This document shows, in pieces, positions 48,604 through 59,915 of a stretch of 64,000 bases of DNA (positions are counted from its first letter, which is position 1; every line of letters begins with the position of its first letter). The notes under the pieces were generated by a model that saw only the letters and a program-made list of their open reading frames with translations, was not told where the DNA came from and did no database searches. The DNA is taken from the NCBI RefSeq assembly GCF_023571765.1, contig NZ_JAMJXC010000002.1:186001-250000 (forward strand). Direction: 5' to 3'. The translations under genes and the position numbers were made by a program. This DNA is from Xanthobacter aminoxidans (lineage in GTDB: Bacteria; Pseudomonadota; Alphaproteobacteria; Rhizobiales; Xanthobacteraceae).

Positions 48604-50690
<2,087 letters not shown>

Positions 50691-50926
50691 CCCGCACCTC
50701 TCTCGGACTTCCAGGGCCGGTCACGCACCTTGCGTCACCTCTCCCCAAGCCCTTGATCTGTTGGGAATATAATTGTGCGACCTCGCGAGGGGGCTTAACC
50801 CGTCCCTCGAAATCCCGGAGTGCCTAACACAGGCAGATCAAGGCGGCAACATGACGGGAGGATGGCGCATAGGCCGCATTGCCGCACCGCGACAGGCTTG
50901 ACCGTAACGCAAGGCCCACAGCGGCC

Positions 50927-51652
50927 TCAGCTTTGGCCGAGAAACTGCCTGAGCTCCGCCGTTTGAGGATTCGCAAATACTTCTTCCGGCGGACCGATCT
51001 CATGCACCCGCCCCTGGTGCATGAACACCACCCGGTCACACACTTCCCGTGCGAAGCGCATCTCGTGCGTGACCATGAGGAGGGTCATGCCCTCCTCGGC
51101 CAGCTTCTTCACCACCGCCAGCACCTCGTTGACGAGTTCGGGGTCGAGGGCGGAGGTGATCTCGTCGCACAGCAGCGCCAGCGGCTTCATGGCCAGGGCG
51201 CGGGCGATGGCGACGCGCTGTTGCTGGCCGCCGGACAGCTCGTCGGGATAGGCGTCGAACTTGTGGGCGAGGCCCACCTGCTCCAACCGCACCCGCGCCT
51301 CGGCCTCGGCCTCCTTCTGCGACACCTTCTTCACCACCATGGGCGAGAGCATCACGTTGCGCCCGGCGGTGAGGTGGGGAAACAGGTTGAAGCCCTGGAA
51401 GATCATCCCGACCTTCAGCCGGAGCGCACGCAGATGCACCTCGTCCGGCGCCAGCTGGGCGCCGGCGACGGTGATGGAACCGTCGTTGATGGTCTCAAGC
51501 CCGTTGATGCAGCGCAGAAGGGTCGATTTGCCCGAGCCCGACTTGCCGATGATGGCGATGACCTCGCCGGCCGCCACATCGAGGTTGATTCCCTTCAGGA
51601 CCTCGTTCTGGCCGAAGCTCTTGCGGACCTCAGTGATGGTGATGAGCGACAT
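50927..51652 (-). CDS. Polar amino acid ABC transporter ATP-binding protein, GlnQ-like
   Basis: A 241-residue ATPase of the polar amino acid uptake family. Walker A GKSGSGKST is near residue 36, the Q-loop in MIFQGFNLFPHLT, the signature LSGGQQQRVAIARALA, Walker B ALLCDEITSALDPEL and the H-loop VTHEMRFAREV. The alanine-to-isoleucine change in the usual DEPTSALD box is a minor variation. The gene starts inside the end of the upstream permease (23-bp overlap), showing tight coupling. It is the last gene of the four-gene importer operon. Confidence 0.95.
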   Translation of the reverse strand: MSLITITEVRKSFGQNEVLKGINLDVAAGEVIAIIGKSGSGKSTLLRCINGLETINDGSITVAGAQLAPDEVHLRALRLKVGMIFQGFNLFPHLTAGRNVMLSPMVVKKVSQKEAEAEARVRLEQVGLAHKFDAYPDELSGGQQQRVAIARALAMKPLALLCDEITSALDPELVNEVLAVVKKLAEEGMTLLMVTHEMRFAREVCDRVVFMHQGRVHEIGPPEEVFANPQTAELRQFLGQS

Positions 51653-52289
51653 TCAGCTTCCTTTCGAGAAGCTGGCTGCTCTTCGACAGAGGCCAGCACA
51701 GCACGAAATAGATGAGGGCGGCGAAGCCGTAGACGGTGAACGGCTCGAACGTGGCGTTGGTGATGATGGTGGCGGCCTTGGAGAGTTCCACGAAGCCGAT
51801 GATGGAGGTCAGTGCCGTTCCCTTCACCACCTGCACCGAGAAGCCCACCGTGGGCGGCACGGCGATGCGCAGGGCCTGGGGCAGCACCACGTAGCGCAAC
51901 TGCTCGAAGAAGCTCATGGCCAGCGACGAGGAGGCCTCCCACTGCCCCTTCGGGATCGACTCGACGCAGCCGCGCCAGATCTCGGCGAGGAAGGCGGAGG
52001 TCCACAGGGTTAGCGAGACGAAGGCCGCCGCCCAGGGCGAGACGTCGAGGCCCATCAGCGGCAGGCCGAAGAAGATGAGGAACAGCTGCATCAGCAACGG
52101 AGTGCCCTGAAACAGCTCGATGTAGAGATTGGCGGCCCGCTGCAACCACGGTTTGCGGGCGATGCGGCAGTAGAGCACCACGAGCCCCACCGCGCCGCCG
52201 CCGATGAAGGCGAGGATGGAGAGCAGCACGGTCCAGCGCGCGGCAAGCAGCAGGTTGGAGACGATGTCCCAGGTGGAGAATTGGGTCAT
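51630..52289 (-). CDS. Polar amino acid ABC transporter permease (second)
   Basis: A 219-residue His/Glu/Gln/Arg/opine-family permease with about five helices. Family motifs are YIELFQGTPLLMQLFLIFFGLP and the EAA loop WEASSSLAMSFFEQLRYVVLPQALRIAVPP. ATG 52289 overlaps the stop of the first permease by ATGA; the frame is open upstream but belongs to that gene in another frame. It ends with a short histidine run (AHHHH) and pairs with the first permease in the channel. Confidence 0.94.
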   Translation of the reverse strand: MTQFSTWDIVSNLLLAARWTVLLSILAFIGGGAVGLVVLYCRIARKPWLQRAANLYIELFQGTPLLMQLFLIFFGLPLMGLDVSPWAAAFVSLTLWTSAFLAEIWRGCVESIPKGQWEASSSLAMSFFEQLRYVVLPQALRIAVPPTVGFSVQVVKGTALTSIIGFVELSKAATIITNATFEPFTVYGFAALIYFVLCWPLSKSSQLLERKLNVAHHHH

Positions 52290-52960
52290 GTCGTCTTCCT
52301 CCGGCGCGGAAAGAGAAACAGCCCGAGCCCCCGCATGACCTGGCGCAGCAGCACCGCCAGCAGCAGATAGAGCACCGTCGCGACGATGTAGGACTCGAAG
52401 GCGCGGAACGTCCGCGACTGGATGAAGTTGGCGGCGAAGGTCAGCTCCTCCACCGAGATCTGCGAGCACACCGCCGAGCCGAACATGACGATGACGATCT
52501 GCGAGGTCAGCGCCGGCCAGATTTTTTGCAGTGCCGGCACCAGCACCACGTGGCGGAAGGTCTGGATGGGGCTCATGGCGAGGCTGGAACCGGCCTCGAA
52601 CTGGCCGCGCGGTGTCGCCTCGATGCCGGCGCGGATGATCTCGCAGGCATAGGCGCCGAGATTGATGACCATGGCGAGGATGGCCGCCTGCATCTCGGTG
52701 AGCCCCACGCCAACCGCCGGCAGGCCGAAGAAGATGAAGAACAGCTGGATCAGGAACGGCGTGTTGCGGATCAGCTCCACATAGGCCGAGACGATGGGCC
52801 GGAGCCAGCGCGGCCCCAGCGCCTTCGCCCAGGCGCAGGCGATGCCGAGCCCGACGCCGAGGGCACCGCCGACCACGATCAGCTCCACGGTGATGGCGAC
52901 ACCCTTCGCCAGCACCGGCCCGTAATCGGCCAGGGATGAGAAATCGAAACTGTAGGCCAT
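52286..52960 (-). CDS. Polar amino acid ABC transporter permease (first)
   Basis: A 224-residue permease of the same family as its neighbour. It shows YVELIRNTPFLIQLFFIFFGLP and the EAA-like loop FEAGSSLAMSPIQTFRHVVLVPALQKIWPALTSQ. About five transmembrane helices and a basic end (FPRRRKTT). It lies 74 bp after the binding-protein gene and is coupled to the second permease by a 4-bp overlap. The two-permease arrangement is normal for this importer class. Confidence 0.94.
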   Translation of the reverse strand: MAYSFDFSSLADYGPVLAKGVAITVELIVVGGALGVGLGIACAWAKALGPRWLRPIVSAYVELIRNTPFLIQLFFIFFGLPAVGVGLTEMQAAILAMVINLGAYACEIIRAGIEATPRGQFEAGSSLAMSPIQTFRHVVLVPALQKIWPALTSQIVIVMFGSAVCSQISVEELTFAANFIQSRTFRAFESYIVATVLYLLLAVLLRQVMRGLGLFLFPRRRKTT

Positions 52961-53034
52961 GTCCGGCTGGTCCCCCGATGGCGCAGTGCCCGTGGATCGC
53001 TCCCTGCCCCGTCACCGGGCAGGGAGCGGCGTCC

Positions 53035-53844
53035 TCAGAGGTCCTTCGGCAGCGGGGCGCCGAGCCACTTCTGCGAGATCTTCTCCAGCGCCCCGTCGGC
53101 CTTGGCCGCGGTGAGGATGGCGTTGACCTTCTCCAGCAGCTTCGGCTCGTCCTTGTTCAGGCCGACGTAGCAGGGCGAGTTCTTGATCAGCACCTTCACG
53201 GTGGGCTTCTTCGGCGGGTTGCGGGCGAGGATGGCGGCGGCCACCACGTTGCCGGTCGCCACCACCTTCACCTGGCCGGAGAGGAAGGCCGAGATGGTGG
53301 AGTTGTTGTCCTCGTAGCGCTTGATGTCGGCGGTGGGCGGGGCGACCTTGGTCAGCTCCAGATCCTCCACCGAGCCACGGGTGACGCCGACGGTCATGCC
53401 GGCGATGTCCTCCACCTTCTCCACCTTCACGTCGGCGGGGCCGAAGATGCCGTTGAAGAAGGGGGCGTAGGCCACCGAGAAATCGATCACCTTCTCGCGG
53501 TCGGGGTTCTTGCCGAGGCTGGAGATGACGAGGTCAACCTTCTTGGTCTGGAGGTAGGGGATGCGGTTGGCGCTCGACACCGGCACCAGCTCCGCCTTCA
53601 CCCCGAGGCCCTTGGCGATGAGGTTGGCGACGTCGATGTCGTAGCCCACGGGCTTGAGGTCGGTGCCCACCGAACCGAACGGGGGGAAGTCCTGCGGCAC
53701 GGCGATCTTGATGACGCCGGCCTTGAGGATGTCATCGAGGGCTTCCGCATGCGCGGGGGCCGCGGCAAGGCCGAGGACCATCGCGCTGCCGAGGGCGGCG
53801 CCGGCCAGGGTCCGGGAGAGGAAAGATCTGCGGGTTGCCTGCAT
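53035..53844 (-). CDS. Polar amino acid ABC transporter substrate-binding protein with Tat-like signal
   Basis: A 269-residue periplasmic receptor of the SBP_bac_3 type. The N-terminus ATRRSFLSRTLAGAALGSAMVLGLAAAPAHA has a twin-arginine motif (RRSFLS) and would be cut after AHA. The mature part shows KIAVPQDFPPFGSVGTDLKPVGYDIDVANLIA and LDLVISSLGKNPDREKVIDFS-type family patterns. The exact amino acid is unknown. ATG 53844 is chosen from the signal peptide; the ribosome-binding site is weak, and the frame is open upstream. A strong terminator separates it from ctpA. Confidence 0.93.
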   Translation of the reverse strand: MQATRRSFLSRTLAGAALGSAMVLGLAAAPAHAEALDDILKAGVIKIAVPQDFPPFGSVGTDLKPVGYDIDVANLIAKGLGVKAELVPVSSANRIPYLQTKKVDLVISSLGKNPDREKVIDFSVAYAPFFNGIFGPADVKVEKVEDIAGMTVGVTRGSVEDLELTKVAPPTADIKRYEDNNSTISAFLSGQVKVVATGNVVAAAILARNPPKKPTVKVLIKNSPCYVGLNKDEPKLLEKVNAILTAAKADGALEKISQKWLGAPLPKDL

Positions 53845-53993
53845 GGCGGGACCGAAACTCCGTGGGCGGCGCGATCGCGCCATCGACCCCTGAGGAGCAA
53901 GCGGTATGCCAGCGTGCATACAATACCACCGCGAGCGGCGCGATCGGACCAACCCTTGATGGCGGTGGGTCACCGCCAGTGCCCTAAAACGAA

Positions 53994-54027
53994 AAATGCC
54001 CCGTCCGAGCATTCGGACGGGGCATTT
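53994..54027. terminator. Strong intrinsic terminator after ctpA
   Basis: A perfect 15-bp stem (53994-54008 with 54013-54027) and 4-nt loop. A TTTTCGTTTT tail follows on the minus strand, so it ends the EnvC-ctpA transcript before the amino acid importer operon. Confidence 0.92.
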
Positions 54028-54043
54028 GCCTAAAGTCTAAGCA

Positions 54044-54071
54044 GAAGCCGAACGGCGCGCCGTTCGGCTTC
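54044..54071. repeat. Perfect 28-bp palindrome downstream of ctpA
   Basis: GAAGCCGAACGGCG is followed directly by its exact complement, 11 bp after the ctpA stop. It forms a second hairpin before the terminator. Confidence 0.7.
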
Positions 54072-54081
54072 CGTCAGGGCA

Positions 54082-55428
54082 TTAATTGGCCTGCGAGGAC
54101 TTGTTCGGCGTCGCCGGGAAGGCGGCGTTCTTCACGGTGCCCTTCATCAGCTCAACGGCGAGCTTCAGCTGGGTGTCGTCCTTCGGGTCCGGCGGCACGT
54201 AGGAGGGCGAGCCGGTCTGCTCGTCGTCGCCGTTCTTCAGGTGGCCCTTCAGCGAGGCTTCGCCGCGGGTCGAGTCCGTGGAAACGCCGAGCTTCTGCTT
54301 CATCTCGTCGGGCAGGTCCTGCACCAGGACGATGTCGGGCTCGATGCCCTTGGCCTGGATGGAGCGGCCCGACGGCGTGTAGTAGCGCGCCGTGGTGAGC
54401 CGCAGGGCGCCCTGCTGGCCGAGCGGGATGATGGTCTGCACCGAGGCCTTGCCGAAGGTGCGCGAGCCAAGGATCGTCGCCCGCTTGTGATCCTGCAGCG
54501 CGCCGGCGACGATCTCGGAGGCCGAGGCGGAGCCGCCGTTCACCATCACGATCACCGGCTTGCCCTTGGTGAGGTCGCCGCCGCGGGCGTTGAAGCGCTG
54601 CGTCTCTTCCGGGTTGCGGCCGCGGGTGGAGACGATCTCGCCCCGCTCCAGGAACGCGTCGGACACCGCCACCGCCTGATCGAGCAGGCCGCCGGGGTTG
54701 TTGCGCAGGTCGATGATGTAGCCCTTGATCTTGTCGGGGCCGATCTTCGCGGTCAGGTCGTCGATGGCCTTCTTCAGGGTCTCGAAGGTCTGCTCGTTGG
54801 TGAAGGAATTGATGCGGATATAGGCGATGTCATCCGCCTCGACGCGCGAGCGCACCGTCTGAAGCTTGATGGTGTCGCGCACCAGCTTCACTTCGATGGG
54901 CTTCTCCGCGCCCTTGCGCAGGATGGTGAGCGTGATGGGCGTGTTGACCGGCCCACGCATCTTGTCCACCGCCTCGTTCAGGGTCATGCCCTGAACCTGG
55001 TCGCCGTCGAGCTTGGCGATGAGGTCGCCCGAGAGCACGCCGGCCTTGGCCGCGGGGGTACCCTCCATGGGGGTGACGACCTTCACCAGGCCGTCTTCCA
55101 TGATGACCTCGATGCCGAGGCCGCCGAACTCGCCGCGGGTCTGCACCTGCATGTCGCGGTGATTCTTCGCGTCCATGTAGGAGGAGTGCGGATCGAGCGA
55201 CTGCAGCATGCCGTTGATGGCCGCCTCGATCAGCTTGGCGTCATCGGGCTTCTCGACATAGTCGGAGCGCACGCGCTCGAAGACGTCGCCGAACAGATTG
55301 AGCTGCTTGTAGGTATCGGACGACGCGGCCTCTGCCGCGGTCCCGAGGATCAGCCGTGGCTGGACCGCTGCAACCGCCACGAGGGCGCCAGCCGCCACGC
55401 CAAATAGAAAGAGAGACGTCCGACGCAT
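54082..55428 (-). CDS. ctpA: Carboxy-terminal processing protease, S41 family
   Basis: A 448-residue periplasmic serine protease. A signal peptide (SLFLFGVAAGALVAVAAV) is followed by a PDZ domain near residues 95-175 (LGIEVIMEDGLVKVVTPMEGTPAAKAGVLSGDLIAKLDG). The S41 core contains GYIIDLRNNPGGLLDQAV, the catalytic serine in NGGSASASEIVAGALQDH and the lysine in GSRTFGKASVQ. Such proteases trim cell-wall enzymes and exported proteins. The ATG overlaps the stop of the EnvC-like gene by one base (TAATG), so the two are coupled. Confidence 0.96.
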   Translation of the reverse strand: MRRTSLFLFGVAAGALVAVAAVQPRLILGTAAEAASSDTYKQLNLFGDVFERVRSDYVEKPDDAKLIEAAINGMLQSLDPHSSYMDAKNHRDMQVQTRGEFGGLGIEVIMEDGLVKVVTPMEGTPAAKAGVLSGDLIAKLDGDQVQGMTLNEAVDKMRGPVNTPITLTILRKGAEKPIEVKLVRDTIKLQTVRSRVEADDIAYIRINSFTNEQTFETLKKAIDDLTAKIGPDKIKGYIIDLRNNPGGLLDQAVAVSDAFLERGEIVSTRGRNPEETQRFNARGGDLTKGKPVIVMVNGGSASASEIVAGALQDHKRATILGSRTFGKASVQTIIPLGQQGALRLTTARYYTPSGRSIQAKGIEPDIVLVQDLPDEMKQKLGVSTDSTRGEASLKGHLKNGDDEQTGSPSYVPPDPKDDTQLKLAVELMKGTVKNAAFPATPNKSSQAN

Positions 55429-56861
55429 TATCCACGTACCTTCTGACTGTCCGTTGCCGCCCACCATGGCGTGGGGTCGATCGAGAGCCCGTCTTTTCGG
55501 AACTCGACATACAATTGGGGCTGTCCCGTGGCCGTTGCGGGCGACGGTGAGCCGTTTTGGGCGGATGCGCCACTCCCCCCGGGACCGATGCCCCCCGGAC
55601 CGCGCTGCGCCGTATTGGCCACGGTACGGGACAGGCCCCCCATGACCCCCACCGGCTCGCCTGCGAGGACGAACTGGCCGAGGTCCACGGTGATCCGTTC
55701 CATGCCTGCCATCAGAATATGGTAGCCACCGCCCGCGTTGATAATCAAGAGTTGGCCATAGCTGCGGAAGGGTCCGGCGTAGACCACCCAGCCGTCGGCC
55801 GGCGCGCTCACCGGGGCACCGGCGCGGGTGGCGATGGTGATGCCCTTCTCGGTACCTCCCACCCCGTCCGTCGCGCCGAAATTCCGCAGCGTCACGCCGG
55901 CCACCGGAAGCGGCAGCAAGCCTTTGGCCTGCGGGAAAGCAATGGCCGGCGTGAGGCGCGCCGGGTCTTTGAGCGCGGTCAGGTCAGGCCGGCCGGGTTC
56001 CTGCGGGCGCGTCACCGCCTGCGCGGCGTCAGCTGCCCTTGCGGAAGGACCAACCTCGTTCTCCAGCCTCGTCACGAGATCGTGCACGTCCCCGGTGGCC
56101 TTGGCGACGCTTTCCGCCTGCGCCTTGTCGGCGGAAGCGACAGGGTGCTCCTCCGCCTGCCGCTTCTGGCGCTCGCCTACCAGCACGGCGAGGCGGCGGC
56201 TGTCCTCGTCGAGGTCGGCGCGCAGGCTGGTCAGGCTGTCACGGGCGGAGGCCAGCTCCGTGCGCACCCGGGAAAGCTCAGAGAGGTCGGAGGCCAATGT
56301 CTCCGCCTCCACCCTGAGTTCCGGCAGGAGGGCACCGAGCAGGATGGCCGAGCGCACCGCGTCCAGCGCATCGTCCGGGCGCATGAGGATAGCGGGCGGC
56401 GGCTCGCGCCCCATGCGCATCAGGGCCGCCAGCACCTGGGCGAGGACGCCCCGGCGCTTGCCGAGGGAGGTGTTGAGGTCTGCGGCGGAACGGTCCAGCT
56501 GGGCGATGCGGCCTTCCACATCGATGAGCTGCTGCTCCACCGCGCGGGTGCGGGCGGCCGTGTCGAGCAGCATCTGGTTGAGGCGGCCGCGATCGCCCTT
56601 CGCCGCTTCGAGGTCGGCGCGGAGCTTGCGCTGGGCCTCCTCGGAGCCCTTCACGTCGGCCTTCAGCGCATCGGTGTCGATGCCGGTGCGGTTCGGGACG
56701 GGCGGCGGCAGCGGCACCGCCGGCGGGGGCGCGCCCGGCTGGGCGAAGGCCTGGGGAATGAGGGCCCGGGAAACGAGAGCCTGGGGAACACGCAGCCACG
56801 GGGCCGCGGCCAGGAGGGTCGCGGCCAGCGTCAGGAGGATCAGGACCGACCGCGGCTTCAT
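55428..56861 (-). CDS. EnvC-like murein hydrolase activator (M23/LytM domain)
   Basis: A 477-residue exported protein. A signal-like N-terminus and a proline-rich stretch precede a long coiled coil (about residues 65-265, ADVKGSEEAQRKLRADLEAAKGDRG onward) and a C-terminal LytM domain (GITIATRAGAPVSAPADGWVVYAGPFRSYGQLLIINAGGGYHILMAGM). The zinc ligands HxxxD and HxH of active M23 enzymes are not intact, as in EnvC, which activates amidases rather than cutting peptidoglycan itself. It is followed by ctpA with a one-base overlap, an order common in alphaproteobacteria. Confidence 0.92.
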   Translation of the reverse strand: MKPRSVLILLTLAATLLAAAPWLRVPQALVSRALIPQAFAQPGAPPPAVPLPPPVPNRTGIDTDALKADVKGSEEAQRKLRADLEAAKGDRGRLNQMLLDTAARTRAVEQQLIDVEGRIAQLDRSAADLNTSLGKRRGVLAQVLAALMRMGREPPPAILMRPDDALDAVRSAILLGALLPELRVEAETLASDLSELSRVRTELASARDSLTSLRADLDEDSRRLAVLVGERQKRQAEEHPVASADKAQAESVAKATGDVHDLVTRLENEVGPSARAADAAQAVTRPQEPGRPDLTALKDPARLTPAIAFPQAKGLLPLPVAGVTLRNFGATDGVGGTEKGITIATRAGAPVSAPADGWVVYAGPFRSYGQLLIINAGGGYHILMAGMERITVDLGQFVLAGEPVGVMGGLSRTVANTAQRGPGGIGPGGSGASAQNGSPSPATATGQPQLYVEFRKDGLSIDPTPWWAATDSQKVRG

Positions 56862-56953
56862 GAACCGATCCTCAACGAACAGGGTTGAGGATCAGTAAAG
56901 CCCAAGACGTCCGCAAGCGGCTTTCTCAGGCGGCGCGCAAGGCCCGGGTCCGC

Positions 56954-58858
56954 TCAGCCCTCCATGCTCTCCAGCTCGGAGATCATGCGGTCGATGAGGT
57001 TGAGGCCGGTCTGCCAGAAGGCCGGATCGCGGGCATCAAGGCCGAACGGGGCGAGCAGCTCCGCATGGTGCTTGGTGCCGCCGGCGGCGAGCATTTCCAG
57101 ATACCGCTCCGCGAAGCCGTCGGAAGCCTTCTCGTAGACCGCATAGAGCGAGTTCACGAGGCAGTCGCCGAAGGCATAGGCGTAGACGTAGAAGGGCGAG
57201 TGGATGAAGTGCGGGATGTAGGTCCAGAAGGTCTCGTAGCCCGCACCGAGGTGGATCGCCGGGCCGAGGCTCTCGCTCTGCACCTGCATCCAGATCTCGC
57301 CGATCTTCTCCGAGGTCAGCTCGCCCTGGCGGCGCTCGGAATGGACGTTGCGCTCGAAGGTGTAGAAGGCGGTCTGGCGGACCACCGTGTTGATCATGTC
57401 CTCCACCTTCTGGGCGAGCATGATCTTGCGCATCCGCGGATTCTCCGCCGAATCCAGCAGCTTGCGGAAGGTCAGCATCTCGCCGAACACCGAGGCGGTT
57501 TCGGCGAGGGTCAGCGGGGTGGGCGCCATCAGCGCACCCTGGCCGGCCGCGAGCACCTGGTGGACACCGTGGCCCAGCTCATGGGCGAGCGTCATCACGT
57601 CCCGCGGCTTGCCCTGGTAGTTGAGCAGCACATAGGGGTGGGCGGAAGGCACGGTGGGATGGGCGAAAGCGCCGGGCGACTTGCCGGGGCGGACGGGCGC
57701 GTCGATCCAGGACTTGTCGAAGAAGGTGCGGGCGATGTCGGCCATCTTCGGCGAGAAGTTGCCGTAGGCGGTGAGCACCGTGTCCTTCGCCTCGCCCCAG
57801 CCGATGTCGCGGCTCTCCACCTTGGGCAGAGGCGCGTTGCGGTCCCAGAACTCCAGCTTGTCCTTGCCGAACCAGCGGGCCTTCAGCGCGTAATAGCGGT
57901 GCGAGAGGCGCGGATAGGCCTCGCGGATGGACGAGACCATGGCATCCACCACCTCCTTTTCCACCCGGTTGGCGAGGTGGCGGGAGGAGGCGACATCGGG
58001 GAAGCCGCGCCAGCGGTCGGAAATCTCCTTGTCCTTCGCCAGCGTGTTGGTGACGAGGGTGAACAGGCGCAGGTTCTTCGAGAAGGTATCGGCGAGGGCG
58101 AGGCCGGCGGTGCGGCGCACCTCCTCCTTGGGGTCCTGCATCAGGTTCAGCGTCGGCTCGATGGCGAGCTCCTGCCCATCCACGTTGAACCGCAGCGAGG
58201 AGATCGTCTCGTCGAACAGCCGGCTCCAGGCGCTGCGCGAGGGGCTCGACTTCTCGTGGAACAGCTGCTCGATCTTGTCGTCGAGCTGATAGGGCTTGTC
58301 CTTCCTCAGATCCTCGATCCACGGCCGGTAGTAACCGAGCGCCGGATCGGCCATGGCGGCTTCCAGCGCCGCATCGTCGAGGCGGTTCAGCTCCAGCGTG
58401 AAGAACAGGAGATGCGTGGACGAATCGGTCAGCTTCTCCTGGATGTCGCCGTAGAACTTGGCGCGGGCCGGGTCCGAGGTGTCGCCGGCATAGATGAGGC
58501 TGCCATAGGAGGCGATGCGGCCGAGGAGGTCGTCCACCGCCTCGTAGCGCTTCACCGCCTCGGCCAGAGCCGCACCGGCGCCGGGCGCGGCGAGCATGGC
58601 GGCGAGCTTGCCCTTGTAGGCCTCCTCGAACGCGTGGCACTCGGCATCGGCCTTCGCGATGTCCGCCGCCAGCTCCGGCGCGTCCATGGCGGCATAGAGA
58701 TCGGTGAGGTTCCATTCCGGCAGCGTCTCGGTGGCTGCGGCGGAGGCAACGGCGGTCTGGGCGGCGTGACGGGCGGCGGAAAAGGCGCTTTCGAAATCGT
58801 GCGAACGAACGGGCATCGCCGAAACGCGGGCAATGGCGTGCGGAAGAGTGTGCGGCAT
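56954..58858 (-). CDS. pepF: Oligoendopeptidase F (M3 family)
   Basis: A 634-residue cytoplasmic zinc peptidase cleaving short peptides. The catalytic motif HELGHGVHQ lies about two thirds along, with the downstream third-ligand glutamate in TLAETASVFGEML. The N-terminal helical PepF domain begins LPEWNLTDLYAAMDAPELAAD. ATG 58858 follows GGAGG; the methionine 14 codons later is an alternative. It is monocistronic, divergent from the response regulator. Length fits the Hyphomicrobiales PepF group. Confidence 0.95.
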   Translation of the reverse strand: MPHTLPHAIARVSAMPVRSHDFESAFSAARHAAQTAVASAAATETLPEWNLTDLYAAMDAPELAADIAKADAECHAFEEAYKGKLAAMLAAPGAGAALAEAVKRYEAVDDLLGRIASYGSLIYAGDTSDPARAKFYGDIQEKLTDSSTHLLFFTLELNRLDDAALEAAMADPALGYYRPWIEDLRKDKPYQLDDKIEQLFHEKSSPSRSAWSRLFDETISSLRFNVDGQELAIEPTLNLMQDPKEEVRRTAGLALADTFSKNLRLFTLVTNTLAKDKEISDRWRGFPDVASSRHLANRVEKEVVDAMVSSIREAYPRLSHRYYALKARWFGKDKLEFWDRNAPLPKVESRDIGWGEAKDTVLTAYGNFSPKMADIARTFFDKSWIDAPVRPGKSPGAFAHPTVPSAHPYVLLNYQGKPRDVMTLAHELGHGVHQVLAAGQGALMAPTPLTLAETASVFGEMLTFRKLLDSAENPRMRKIMLAQKVEDMINTVVRQTAFYTFERNVHSERRQGELTSEKIGEIWMQVQSESLGPAIHLGAGYETFWTYIPHFIHSPFYVYAYAFGDCLVNSLYAVYEKASDGFAERYLEMLAAGGTKHHAELLAPFGLDARDPAFWQTGLNLIDRMISELESMEG

Positions 58859-59093
58859 GGAACCTCCGGAAACGGGCGGCGCGGTCCGTTTGGGCCGCAC
58901 CCGCTCTTGCACTCGATCGTGGCGGACAAAATCGCCGCAATGGCCCCGCGCCGCAAGCCGGGTCGGCAAAGGCGCGGTCGGCAAGGGCGCGGTCGGACCG
59001 CGGGAGAGCGTACGGCATCAGGGTGAGGGGTTCTTAACCATCGCCGCCCAATGTCGGGGACAAATCTCACCCGACCGAGTCGCCCGCCCTTCC

Positions 59094-59819
59094 ATGTCTT
59101 CTTCCCTTCTGATCGTCGAAGACGATTCCGACGAGGCGCGCCGCCTCGAACAGGCGCTCACCCGAATGGGCTACCGCTGCACCGTGGCCCATGACGGCGA
59201 CGCGGCCCTCGCCCGTCTTGCGGCCGAGCGATTCGACGCGGTGCTGCTCGACCTCGTGCTGCCCGGCCTCGATGGCATGGGCGTGCTGTCCGCCCTCGCG
59301 GCAGGTGGTAACGAGACCCCGGTCGTGGTTCAGGTGACCCCGGCCGGCCTCGATGCGGCCGGCGGCGCCATCCGCGCCGGCGCGCGCGACTTCGTGGTGA
59401 AGCCCGCCGGCGCTCTCCGCCTGGAGGTGGCACTCGGCAATGCCGTAGCCCTCGCGCGGGCTGCTTCGGGCAGCCGCCCCGCCCCGCTACGGGCCCCCAC
59501 GCCCGTCGCTCAGGACAATGTGATCGCCTTCCCCTCGGCCGCGACTCAGGCTTGCCCCGAGCGTGGGACGGAAGAGATGATCGGCACCGCGTTTGCCCGG
59601 CTCGATGCCTCCGGCCACACACGCAGACTGGACCAGATCGAGGCCGAAGCCATCCGTTTCGCTTGCCATCTCTATGGCGGGCGGATGGCCGAGGTGGCGC
59701 GCCGTCTCGGCATCGGCCGCTCGACGCTCTACCGCAAGCTCGCCGAGCTCGGCGAGACAGAGGTAGAGACCAACCATCAGATGGAACCGTCGGCGGCACA
59801 ATTTGTTGCTGCCGAGTGA
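59094..59819 (+). CDS. Orphan response regulator with Fis-type helix-turn-helix
   Basis: A 241-residue two-domain regulator. The receiver (residues 1-120) keeps the acidic pocket (VEDDSDEARR), the phospho-acceptor in VLLDLVLPGLDG, a threonine in VVQVTP and the lysine in FVVKPAG. After a proline-rich linker the C-terminal HTH_8/Fis helix pair is AEVARRLGIGRSTLYRKLAELG. There is no sigma54 AAA+ domain, so it is not a full NtrC. No kinase gene is adjacent. It precedes an L,D-transpeptidase gene by 96 bp and may regulate envelope functions (inference). Confidence 0.9.
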   Translation: MSSSLLIVEDDSDEARRLEQALTRMGYRCTVAHDGDAALARLAAERFDAVLLDLVLPGLDGMGVLSALAAGGNETPVVVQVTPAGLDAAGGAIRAGARDFVVKPAGALRLEVALGNAVALARAASGSRPAPLRAPTPVAQDNVIAFPSAATQACPERGTEEMIGTAFARLDASGHTRRLDQIEAEAIRFACHLYGGRMAEVARRLGIGRSTLYRKLAELGETEVETNHQMEPSAAQFVAAE

Positions 59820-59915
59820 CAAGACACCACAAACCCGGCATTCGCCCAAGCTTGTGAGTTGATTGAAGCCTCCCGGCACGGCACCAACACAGCGGGTGGA
59901 GGCGAGGAGAGCACA

